A DNA stretch of 64,000 nucleotides from Laburnicola sp. R22_1. Taxonomy: Eukaryota > Ascomycota > Dothideomycetes > Pleosporales > Didymosphaeriaceae. The first letter of the stretch is position 1; each line of letters opens with the position of its first letter. This document shows positions 35,550-46,992 of the stretch, piece by piece. Where the stretch lies: the NCBI GenBank assembly GCA_014281115.1, contig JACONQ010000004.1, positions 496,001-560,000 of the forward strand. The letters are read 5' to 3'. Both the position numbers and the translations under genes were made by a program. Below the pieces are notes generated by a model that saw only the letters and a program-made list of their open reading frames with translations, was not told where the DNA came from and did no database searches.

Positions 35550-37242
35550 ACACTATATATATAAAACTAATATAAATTTTACTGTATAGTCTTTATTTTA
35601 CTATAATTATATTACTAATACTAATTATAATTTTAGTTTATTTATAATATTAATTTTTATTTTTAGTACTATTTTACTAAAGCTATTTTTAATTTTCATT
35701 ATTATTAAATATACTACTATTATATTTATTTTAACTACTTTATTATATAAGTAAATACTATACTAATATTAACTAAAAATTAAACTAAATATAAAAATAT
35801 TTTTTATGCTTTTTTAATTACTAAATAGGAGGCTCTGCTTTTTTATTATATTATATAAGATAAAAGCCTTTGTCGTTCTACTCCTAGGTAGATTTAATTA
35901 ACGCTATATATAAAAGTATTTATAAAAAGCTAAAAACTAATTAGCTATTTAATACTTTAAACTTTTTAATAAATAATATATTCTATTAGTAGCCTGGATA
36001 GATTAGTCCGCTAGATAGTTTTTACTAAGACTATAACACTTTACTACAAATTATAATATCTTAGTAACATAATATATTATTATCTAATTAAGAAGGCAGA
36101 ATTAAGCTTACCCTTTATGCCTATTAGAATAAGCAAATTTTAAGCCTATAATACGCTGCTATAGTATATAATATCCTAAAGTCTACACTAAGTAATTAAA
36201 TTAATAAAATTACTACCTAAGTAGATATATAATTAGGTATAATAAAGCTTACTATAACTAAAGAGTAGACGCTTATATAGTATATTTTTAACCTAAATTT
36301 ATAAGAATTTATACTCTAGCTAGATAAGATAAAAGATATAGCTAATAAATTACTAGCTGCGTAGTATAAAAACCCTATAGGTTAATACTAGATTTAGCGC
36401 TTTGTAAAGCGCGTACCTAAGCTTAAAATAGCTTTTAATTAAGTAAAGGACTAATAGAGGATATAATAGAAAGATCTAAAAATTATAAATATATAGTTTT
36501 AGCTAGTAGAGAATATAAAAGCTATGTATAAAGTGTAGTATAAAAATATTTATAACTTTAATAAGATAGGCTTCTAAATAGAAGTTATTAGCTTAATAAA
36601 GGTTATAACTAGTTTAGAAAGATATTCTTAATCTATACTTATTTAGCTAGGTAACTATAAGTAAGTTATAGTAATTTAAAGTATTTGCGCTACTAAGTAT
36701 ATTACTTTACCTTTTATTATTTATAAAGGGCAAGTCTATATCTTAGTGTAGTATAAAGAGACTAGTATCTCCTATAATTAGAAGCTCTTAGTCTCTAAGA
36801 CTAGCTAGACTAATAATAAGCTTAAGGTTATATAGTTAAAGTACTCTAATGCGTATATAAGGCAGCGTATAGTAGAGTTATAAAGATTACTTATTTTAAA
36901 TAGCTATAAGAGCTACTACTCTTAAAATTTTAAGAATTATTGCCTAGAATAAAAGATCCTAACACTTTATATGCTAGCGCACTTATTTTATATTTTTTAG
37001 CTACTTAATATAGTCTATTTTGCGCTACTAAAGCTAAAGTACTTCTAGCGTATATAGGACCTAGCGCGCTAATATATTTTTTATATTAATAAAAAGACTT
37101 TCTATTAGTCTTTTATAATGTGTTTTTAATATATTTATATTAGAAAACTATAAAAAAGCCTTTAAGGCCTTTAGGCTTATTTCTTTAAATATATTAGTAG
37201 TAGTAAATTGCCTTAATATATATATTTACACTTTACCTTAAG

Positions 37243-37705
37243 TGTTAACATGGGGTTACGTACCTTGTCCTGGTCCGAGTTAGGGGAGGTGAGGTAGCTC
37301 GGGGTAATTGTGCTAGTAGGCTTTAGAAGGAATCGAGTGAGATGTTAACAGTCTTAGGTAAGGCTCATCTAATTCTAAACAAGATAGAACAACTAGTACT
37401 AATTTATATAGGAGATAGTACTATATAAAGTTAACTATAAAAATTTAAAACTAAGAAGATTCCCTAGATTTATATAGTCCTAATCTTTTATAGACTTACT
37501 ATAATTACTATAATTATAGTAATTCGTCTAATTACCTTAATTACTATAATTGTAGTAATCTGTCACGTGCTCTTAATTATTCTAATTACTATAATTGTAG
37601 TGATTTGTTATATAACTTGCTAACTTATTACTATGTCTTATTGTGCGAGTACCCTACGCGTAACTATTAGTTTTTACTAACCTTGCTATGTCCACGCTTA
37701 TAACA
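37243..37705 (-). repeat. 3' LTR of the gypsy element
   Basis: 463 bp, TGTTAACATGGGG...TTATAACA in plus orientation. It is the less mutated of the two LTRs (for example it retains TCCTGGTCCGAGTTAGGGG). Confidence 0.92.
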
Positions 37706-37719
37706 CTTGTCCCCCTTTT
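37706..37719 (-). other. polypurine tract
   Basis: The complement reads AAAAGGGGGACAAG immediately before the 3' LTR. This is the expected plus-strand primer site and confirms the orientation of the element. Confidence 0.75.
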
Positions 37720-40700
37720 AAGGTTATTGTCCTAATACTCTTGTTCTTGCTGTACCGCTTAGGGTTTTCTAAGTATAAAGGTGCGCTCTATCTTATTTAT
37801 AGGCATTAACCACGCTTAATCTTTTATTCTTGTTCTATATCCTAACAATACCTAGGGATCCTTCTGCGCTAACTTGTAACCGTCTTTATCTCGCAGCTAA
37901 GGTTGCTTACAGCGGCACGCTTATGCCTATTTTTTATAATTATTGTTTCCTTTAGGGCCTTAATTGCCTCGCCATGGCTAATTCTTCTTCCCTTTATTAT
38001 TCTAAGTGTATACGCCTTGGGCGCCTCTGCACTAACCTATCCTAGAAGTCCCTTAACTAGACTTAGAAGGAGTATTCGCGAAAGGTGGAGGAGAATAAAA
38101 AGGCTCTCTTAGTTGTCCTCGTACAGCTCTTATAGAATAAGAAGATACTATAGTAGGCTAAGAAACGTGCTTGTAAAAAGGCCATCTATCTAGCGTTAGA
38201 GATAGAAGCTGCTGGGGAGCTTAACGATCCCTTAGTCGACTATTCTGGCGCTAATACCTTAGTGGGATTTTCGCCCCTATTATAGACTTCACTTAACGCT
38301 GTTAAGCAGTTTTCTAGTAGTTTGCTACCTTCTTTAGGTATGGTTTCCGCGTCCTTTAGTAATACTGCTTTACTAGCTATTGGCATCCTGCTATGTTCTT
38401 AATAGGTTCCTATATATTCTAACTAGTAGGCTATTCTTTCCACTTGACTAGGTACTTCTATTAACGTCTAAACTTCTATAGGCCCCTAACCTCTTCTATC
38501 TTATACTTCTTATCTTTGAGTTCAAGTTGTGTTTTAATTTCGGCGTCTAGTAGTGTAGGTTTAAGACGTGATTTGTGAAAGGTAGAGTGTATATAGATTT
38601 TCTTTAGTAACTTTAACTTGTAGTTTACTAGTCTTTGTTCCTCTAGGATCTTAAAAGGTCCTACTTAGAAGTGGTTAAGTTTCTTAGATAGTCGCTTAGT
38701 CTTTAGATTCCTCTGTGATAGAAGAATTTTGTCCCCTCGTTTAAGGATTAGTCTCTTAAGCCTGTGTTTATTTGCTTGTTTAGCTGTTGTAAGGTTCCTT
38801 TAAGCTATCTATTTGCTTAATTTGTTATGTAGTTCCTATATATGCTAGGCCTTCTTATTAGCTAATGCTAAAAGGCTTTTAACGTCTTTTAAATCTCTAT
38901 AAGCGACTGGCTTATATCTATAGTTTGCGTAATATAGTAAGCGTCCTATTATGCTAGACCTTACACTACTGTACGCTAATTATACTATTAGTAGTAGTTT
39001 AACCCAGTTGTCCTACAACTTGTTAATATATATCTATAGATACTATTTTAATATCTAGTTAATTCGTTTTATCTAACTGTCTGTTTGAGCATAAGCCGTC
39101 GTCGCGAGCTTGCGAATAACCCCTAGTACTGCTACTAACATTTCCTAGTACTTAGATATAAACAGCTTATTACAATTTGTAATAAATTCCTCTAGTAGTT
39201 TATAATTAGTAACGAGAGTCCTTATAATCTTATAAGCCATATCTTTTACCATAATAGACTTGTTCGTAGGTATAAAGTATGCCCATTGGGTTAATTAATT
39301 AACGATTACTAATATTAAGTCGCATAGTTGTTTAGATCTAGGTTTTATTAATATTGGGAGCTTTACTATAAAGTCTATTATAACACTAGTCTATAGTTAT
39401 ATAGGTAGTGTTAAGGGTTATAACAATCTGTAGGGCTTATGTCTCTTAGGCTTATTCTTCGCATATGCTAAATAGTTGCCTATAACTTTCTTTATCTTAT
39501 TGTGCGCGTGTGGAATATCGTATTCTAGCCGAATTTGTTAAGTTGTTTCGTTAACTCCTGGGTGTCCCTAACCTTTCGACTTGTGTTGTGACTTAATTAA
39601 GGTTTTGGCTATGTAATCTGGCACCTTAATCCTATCTTAATTATTATAATCTTTTATAGTTACTTAAATCCATTTGTTTAAGTTGTACTGCTCTTGTTAT
39701 TCCTAGCTTAGTTAGAAATAATCCTAAAAATCCTTAACTTGTGGTCCCTTATATTAGAATATTGCTACTTTTACTAATTGTAGTTAGTTATACTAGAGAG
39801 TCCTATTAATTTCTATTTGTAAAACTGCATTATGCGTCTTAGGTCAATCTGTTTCCCTAAGGTCTAATCTTCTACTAAGGGCGTTTGCTACCCTATTTAG
39901 TAATTTAGAGCGATGGTAGATTTTAAAATTATAGTTCGCTATTGTTTCTGCCTATCTAACCTATTATTAGTTAAGTTTCTTAGTTAATATAAAACTCGTA
40001 AGGTTCTAGTAGTCTAAGAATACCTCGATCTAATATTAAGCTCCTATAAGCTGCGATTCCTATTATTTAAAAGAGTCTATTATCGCTAATAGTTCTTTGT
40101 TATAAACGTTGTAGTTAAGTTCTACTCTAGAGAACTTTCTAAAATAGTAGAATATTAGTCTCTATTTCTTATCTTTGCCTTACTATATGAGCACAGCTTC
40201 TAAGGCATAGTCTAATGCGTCTATTTCTACCTATATTAGTTATGTTAGATCTTGTATCTATAGTAGTAATGCTTTAATAAATAGTCCTTTTAGCTTCTTA
40301 AAAGCTGCCTATTATTTCTGGCCCTAGAAGAATCCTTTCTCCTTCTTAGTTACTTCTGTAAGAGGCGCTGTAATTTTCGAGTATTCTATAATAAACTTTT
40401 AGTAGAAGTTCGCAAATCCTAGAAAGGATTGCACGTCCTTAACTATCTTAGAAACTGGCTAGTTCTGTATAGCCGCGACTTTTTAAGGGTCTATAGTAAT
40501 GCCGTCTTATCTAATAATAAATCTAAGATATCCGGTTTGTGTAATGTGGAATTCACACTTTTTTGGCTATAAGAGTAATTTGTACTACTTTAGCTTATTA
40601 AGTACCTTCTTTATATATTTTACGTGCTCTTTAAGCAATCTCTTAGAGTACACTAGTACGTTGTCTAAGTACGCTATATAGAATACGTCTAAGTATTTAT

Positions 40701-43700
40701 GTAATGCCTTATTAATAACTGCCTAAAACATCGCTAGCGCGTTTATTAATTTAAAAGGTATGACTATGTATTTAAATAGGCCATATTACGTTTTAAAGGC
40801 AGTGAGCCATTTAAATCTCTTTGCAATTTGTATTTAATAATATCCCTTATAGATATCGAATTTTATAATCTACTTAACTCCCTAAAATTAATCTATAAGT
40901 TCTTAGATAAGAGGTAAGGGGTATCTATCCTTTCTTATAGTATTGTTTAGCTATCTATAGTCTATACAGAGTCTTAGCTTGCTATTCTTCTTTAGTATAA
41001 ACAAAATTAGTAAGGCCATTAAGCTCTTACTCTATTATATAAATCCTCTTATAAGATTTTTGTTAGTATACGCCTTTAGTTCTTTCTATTGGCTATTTAA
41101 TAGCTAGTATATATGTCTAAACTTAAGCTTTGCTTCTTTCTTTAGGTGAATCTTATAATTCTACTTCTAGTGCTCTAGTAGATTATTGCTTTTATGCTCC
41201 TTAAAGAGCTCGCGGTATTTCTTATATTCCTAAGGTATTTTGGGTTAGGGTTCGTCCTTTGCGGTTGCAACTTGCTATGCCCAGATAACTTCTACTCTCT
41301 AAGAGTCTTTTTAGTATATACGCATAATTTTTGTTATTAATATCTTGCTAACCCTATCTGGCTAGAGTGTACTATAGGTTGTTAGGCTTAACTATAAATT
41401 ATAGTCTAAAGCGATCTGCCTTACAGATTCTCTTTGTTTTAACCTTTATTACGAAGCAATTTTGTCTATAGGCTATTAGCTTTGTAATGTTCTGTTTTGC
41501 TAATTAATGGCAGAATTATGCTTCCTAAGCTAATTATATCCTATTAACATATCTTCTTCTCTAAGATCTATAATATTAATTTGTTATTAGTCCTCTAATC
41601 TAGCGAGCTCTAGCAATACCTCTTAGGTCTTAAGGCGTATTACGCCATCTCTATATTCTAGCGGTGTGTTATCTACAAGCATAACCTTTATAGATTTTGG
41701 CTTATTCTAGTATAGTATATTGTGTTATTCTACTACCTATGCCAATATAAAGGTCTACTTAGCGTCGCTATTTATAAGCGCGCGAATCTTATATTCTTGC
41801 ACTAGTATATTTACTTTTAGATACGTCTATGCATTGTAGTGTACTTTATAAAGGGTTGTCTCTTTGCTCTTACTAGCGTGACTCTATCACTAAGAGCGTT
41901 CTAGTTTTTTATTAGTTTTAGGCCCTTTAGAAACTAATCTGCGTCTTATTTAGCATTAAGGTATATTTAACACTAGTCTTTATAACACTCTATTTATAAC
42001 ATAGTTATATGTTATCGCTATTACAATACTTTATTAAGGGCTTTATTAGATAGAAAGTATCCTACTAATTTCTTTATTTTCTAATAATGTTAATAGTCGT
42101 CTTTGTTACACTTTGTCTAAGGTTTATCTAAATAAGGGTCTGTGTTTATGTCTTAATACTATTATTTATAATAGTTCTGTACGTCTTCTATATGTTAGTC
42201 TTCTTCCTTATTTGTGTTACTATTCTAGTGCCTTTGGCAATTCTATACCTAACACTCCTAAGGCTTTAGGTGTCTATGTCCAGGTTAATACCTACTAGTT
42301 AATGCTTCTTTTTGCTTGCAGGTATACTTTAAGCATTGCTTTTATTGCAGTTTATTCATTCTAGTAAATTGTTGTATTCTTCCTTATGGCTTACTCTATA
42401 ATTCTCTTTCTTACAGAGTGTTTTGTCTGCATCCCCTTCTTCTAGTTCTACTAGCCACTATTCTATTACATTCTTATACGTCCTATGGGTTTTGTAGGTA
42501 TTATTATAATATTAGTACCATTCTAGTAGCTTGTGCTAGTCCTTTTAATTCTGTTAATAGTGAATATGGTAAGGATTCTTATTCTTTCTATAGGCTAGTT
42601 GCGCTCCACACTCTTTCGTTGTAATTAGAAAGTGGTCTAGATGGCTAAATTATTAAACTATAACCTCTTAGTCTTCTTTGTGGGTTTTGTAATACTTGTT
42701 ATTAACTACTATCTTATACTCTGTCTAGTTAAGAGCCGCGTGCTCCTTGTTTAGATCTAGTAGGGTTATTTCTTTATAGGACCTAATTATTCCTACTTTA
42801 ACAGCTCTAGCTCTGCCAATCCTTTGCTTCTCTAAGCAGTTTCGCTTAAAGTGGCCCTGTTTGCTGCATGCCAGATATGCGCGATTATTATATCGCCTTT
42901 GTCTTTCTTCTTTTAATAGACTATTATCCTTCCTTAGTTCTTTGGTCGATTTCTTCCTCCGTGAAGATTCTTTCTTTTTCTAGACTTTGCTAGCTATAAT
43001 AACATCTTTATTCTTATTATAGTATTGCCTTATTCTAGGTTCTTCTTTTAGCTTAGTAATTGTCTTGGCTCTACTATACTTCTTTTTCTGTGCTTTCTTA
43101 TAGAGACAGTTGTTAATATATACCGCGATCTTAATTAACTCGCTTAGGTTATTTAGTTTGTTATAAAGCAGCAGAGCGTCCTTAACGCTATCCTTTAGTC
43201 TGTAATAGAAGACTGCCTTTAACGCTGCGTCGTCCCACTTAATCTTAGACTATAGTTGCCTAAATTCTAAGGCATACTTGCTAACTAACGTTATTTATTG
43301 TAACTATTAAATCTATTATTTAGCTTATTATTTCTTGTTAACTTCTTTAAATATAACTTATATCTATTCTTTAAAATTCTGCCACGTCTTAAACATAAGC
43401 TTAGTTTTGTTCTATATCTCGCTAATCTTCTCCTTAGTAATAAAGTTGTCTACTAATAGTTAAAGTCATTTAGCTGCTCTTTCCCTTAGGTGTAGGCTAG
43501 CTGCAAGAACCTTATCTTATTCTATAGAAAATAAAGCTAAATTATACCGACAGTATAACTCTATATTAGTAAGGAACTTTTCTAGTCCTTTTTCTCCACT
43601 GTACTTTTTTACAGATAGTTAAATAGTCTTTTCTAAACCTGCTGTCTATTATGCTATAATAGCCGCTAGAAGCTCTAATACCTATACTTCTAACTATTAA

Positions 43701-43845
43701 ATCTAGTTGGCCTGTGCCGCGTTAGTTTGCTAGTGCTGCTACTAGTAGGTATTATTACTAAGCCATCGCTAGCAGTTACTTAAGCACTTGCTAGCGTTAT
43801 TATAGTGTGTTAACTATTTTCTTAAAATCTATTAGGTAGTCAAAG

Positions 43846-44308
43846 TGTTAATATGGGGTCACGTACCTTGTCCTAGTCTGAGTTAGGAGAGGTAAGGTAG
43901 CCTGGGGTGATTATACTAGTAGGCTTTAGAAGAAATTAAGTGAGATGTTAACAGTCTTAGGTAAGGCTCTTCTAATTCTAAATAAGATAGAACAACTAGT
44001 ACTAATCTATATAGAAGATAGTACTTCACAAAGTTAACTACGAAGATTTAAAACTAAGAAGATTTTCTAGATCTATATAGTTCTAATCTTTTATAGACTT
44101 ACTATAATTACTATAATTATAGTAATCTGTCTAATTACCTTAATTACTATGATTATGGTAATCTGTTACATGCTCTTAATTACTTTAATTACTGTGATTA
44201 TAGTAATTTATTACGTAACTTACTAACTTATTACTATGTCTTATTATGCGGATGCTCTGTGCGTAACTATTAGTCCTTACTAATCTTACTATGTCCACGC
44301 TTATAACA
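43846..44308 (-). repeat. 5' LTR of the gypsy element
   Basis: 463 bp, identical in length to the other LTR, with mostly transition differences (for example GGGGTTACG versus GGGGTCACG). The adjacent internal sequence CTTTGACTACCTAAT (complement of 43831-43845) is the position of the primer-binding site; I do not recognise the tRNA. Confidence 0.92.
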
Positions 44309-45330
44309 TTAAGATACTTTACTAAATACACTATAGTAAGCTAGAACCCTAAGTAATATTCTTAAGTTTAGATTCTAGTTAAAGCTTATATATAACTCTT
44401 TTATTTAGTCTTTACCTAATACTAAATTAAGCTACTTATAGCTTATAAAAGGTGCTAAACTTATACTCTACTATAGTATACTTTAAAAGACCTATATTAA
44501 GGAACTTAAAAGCAAATTAAGATTTTAATAAAGTAAAAAACGCGTAAAAGAAAGCGTATTTAGAAAGGTAAGATACTAGGCTTTACTTAGGAAGTAGATT
44601 TAGAAGTAGAAAGCCCTTTTATTAGGGTAAAGTTATTAAAAAGAGTATAAAGTAGTAGTAAGAAAGAGGTAGGTCCTTTAATATAACGCTACTATAGAAG
44701 GTATAGAGAGTTTAGACATAATATAAGAACCTATTAAATAAATAAAGAGATAGAGAAGAAGCTAGATATTACTTTTAGTAGCTTATTTTTAAATAGTATT
44801 AATAGTAAATTAGAGTAATTTTATTATAGATTACTATAAGGCTAAAAATAATAGGTTAACTTTATCTTATAATAGTATACACTTAGTAACTAAAAATTAA
44901 ATAAAGTACTACTTAAGATATAGTATACTTTATTATAAATTATAATAAGTATACTATATATTACCTATATGTAGTGTAGTAGATAATATATTATATATTA
45001 TAGAAAGTCTTATTATAAGTTTATACTACTAAAAAGACTTCTTAGCTTTATATAACTACTATAGCTACGTAAAGAGGTTATATAATATAAAAAGTAGATT
45101 AAATAGTAACTTAGTATATTATAAGTTATAGTACATTATTATAAGTTACTATAAAGTAACGTTAGTAGTGTTCTATAATAAGTTATAAGGAACCTCGAAG
45201 TTGCTAAGAAAAACTATCTAGTGGACTAATCTGTTCGGGCTACTAATAGAATATGTTATTTAAATAAATAATTTAATATAATTTATTAAATATAATTATA
45301 ATATATTAGTAGTATAACTAGTGTACCTAT

Positions 45331-45955
45331 ATATAACTATTGCTAGGAGAGCAGAGCTTAGCCGCGGCGAGCGGCACCGTTGAATCACTAGCCTGCGTCA
45401 AACACGGCCCAGGCGCCAAGGCTGTGGCACAGATAAGCGATGTTTAAGCGCTCAAGCTGAGGCTGGTATGAAACGCACATCGTGACAGCCCTGCCAACAC
45501 CCAAGCTGATCAAGCCGCGACAAGCTCTACGTAGCAATGTTCTAGCTTTTGTTATTTTAGCTTGGATCATTCCTAGTTAGCGCGGTATCATTGGCTCGAT
45601 TAGCTGGCAGGTCTGTCACCGTATCGGCTGCACCATGAGGACCCGCAAACCGTGACACCCGTAAAACAATGTATTGTGGCCTCAGTCCCATCTCACCCTG
45701 ATACTCGGTGGAATGAAATCGCTGCCGAGGCAGCTAAACGTTCTGAGAGTACTTCTTGTCAGCCTCGGGACGTATATAACCGCCAACGCCGTCCTAACTT
45801 GTCCTCAGCAAGCAACAGCATCCATCCACTCTCTTCCTACATTCACACCAGAGTCTGTGACTCATTCTTTCGCTAAATTCGTTGATCGATTGTGCATTTA
45901 TTACAGCTCTACACAATATAAAATTTTCGATCTCTCAATCGTTACACCAGCGAAA
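45331..45955. other. right border of AT block 2 and promoter of the secreted-protein gene
   Basis: Composition returns to normal near 45345. A TATATAA motif lies at 45773-45779, about 180 bp upstream of the next ATG. Frames in this stretch have no recognisable content. Confidence 0.55.
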
Positions 45956-46416
45956 ATGCAGTTCCAATCTCTACTTCTCGTCGCGCTCGCCTCCGTCGCT
46001 TGCGCTTTACCCCAGCAAGTTGTGTCCGGTCAGGAAGTCACTGATACCACCTGTATCGACCCGAACCTGTAAGCACTTCCATCATTCATCGGCACACTGC
46101 GTCTCCAGGCTAATATTCCCCTAGCAAACTGGACTCACACGACACAAACGTCGCTATTCTCTCAATCTGCGGCGGCATTGCTGGCGAAATCACCAAATGC
46201 GGCGGAAACCCCACGTCGACAACTGGACAGTCTGGAACAAGTCGGTTCACGTTGGATGCTGTGGAGGACGGAGCCACGATTAACGTGTCTAAGGGAAGGT
46301 GGGAGAGATGTGTCAAGGCAGCGAAGCTTACTTGCCCAAATGGTAGCTTTGAGAGCACATGTATTGGAGGCACATCCAACGGGAACTTCAACTTTAAGTT
46401 GGAGGCAGCGCAGTGA
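45956..46416 (+). CDS. small secreted cysteine-rich protein (effector-like candidate)
   Basis: Two exons (45956-46068 and 46125-46416) joined in phase give 134 aa. The first about 18 residues form a signal peptide (MQFQSLLLVALASVACA). The mature part has six cysteines (33, 53, 63, 100, 108, 117), which could form three disulfides, and two N-glycosylation motifs (N91 and N110). The sequence is Gly/Ser/Thr-rich, with no transmembrane segment and no catalytic domain I recognise. The size, secretion signal, even cysteine number and position about 0.6 kb from a RIP compartment match the usual profile of fungal effectors, but this is inference. I recognise no named family, and a non-effector apoplastic or cell-wall role is equally open. 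Confidence 0.8.
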
Positions 46417-46992
46417 TGGCCATACTAAGCAGATAGACGGGGAAATTCTGCTCGGGTATCGCTCAGAAACAAACAAACAAAGTGGCGCGGGACTATGTTT
46501 TGGAGAGTGAAATCTCCTAAGAGGCAGTTAGACCGACTCCAATCAACCCATATCCTTGAACTTGTACTCATGTAAACAATGTTTCCTCACCTTCCAGTAA
46601 TCTATCGTATTGGCCGTACCATGTTGTCCATCCGACTGTTTCTTTACACTGCATATTACTTGATTTCTAACAATAATTTCATGTGATCGGCCCTTTACCC
46701 TTTACAATCAATCATTGCGTCATGCTTTACCTCCCCACTAGAGTTAATCCTAATTGCGCCTTTTTTAATGTATAAGCTATTGAACCTTAGTTGTGCTCTT
46801 AAGTCTTATAATCTATAAAAGGTTAGGTTTGACTATAAATGAACACGAATGAATCTAACAATAAACCACACGTGAACACTAGATAACTTAAGAAAGTGAG
46901 TATTAGGATTACTAGATGCCATAAATAGCCCTGGCGTGTATTTGAAGTTAAGAATATGTCAAATACTACTATGAGAGAACAGGCCTTCTCAC
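46417..46992. other. intergenic, AT-leaning
   Basis: Downstream of the secreted-protein gene and of the 3' end of the oxidoreductase pseudogene (convergent). Composition turns AT-richer from about 46640. No gene is seen. Confidence 0.55.

Larger units (their letters stand above)
37243..44308 (-). mobile_element. complete chromodomain Ty3/gypsy (chromovirus) element, RIP-mutated
   Basis: 7066 bp, transcribed on the minus strand. Both LTRs are 463 bp, start TGTTAA and end TAACA, and are flanked by the 5-bp duplication TTAAG (37238-37242 and 44309-44313). Domains read in order on the minus strand: a CCHC knuckle relic CSKQGHFKRNC (about 42.86 kb), an aspartic protease site LINSDA where LIDSGA is expected (about 41.78 kb), reverse transcriptase with AYLDN at 40660-40671 where YLDD is expected, RNase H (about 40.2 kb), an integrase tail with AYAQTD (about 39.1 kb), and a chromodomain with KYLVKWKE (about 38.4-38.5 kb). 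Stops and G-to-A changes in catalytic motifs make it inactive. Confidence 0.9.
35985..44790 (+). mobile_element. older pogo-type transposon relic split by a gypsy insertion
   Basis: The left part (about 35985-37242) and right part (44309 to about 44790) together read as one heavily mutated pogo-type transposase on the plus strand. The DDE-region motifs (LGNYK.VIVI.SICAT, TLPFIIYKGQVY, KLLVSKTS.TNNKL, KQRTVE) precede the split, and the C-terminal Lys-rich and knuckle-like region (YYRRYREFRHNIRT) follows it. It resembles the element at 30303-32164 in layout but is far more diverged. Everything from 37243 to 44308 is foreign to it. Terminal repeats were not identified. Confidence 0.7.
34771..45330. 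other. RIP-degraded AT-rich block 2
   Basis: Second compartment with the same TpA-rich composition. It contains an array of short repeats (34.9-35.9 kb), a pogo-type relic split by a complete gypsy element, and about 0.5 kb of AT-only sequence at the right end. Degradation is milder within the gypsy element than around it. No live gene is seen. Confidence 0.85.

Noticed and set aside
42113..42624. Plus-strand frames inside the gypsy element
   Set aside because: They run antisense to the gag/pol region, which is clearly readable on the minus strand; coincidental open frames.
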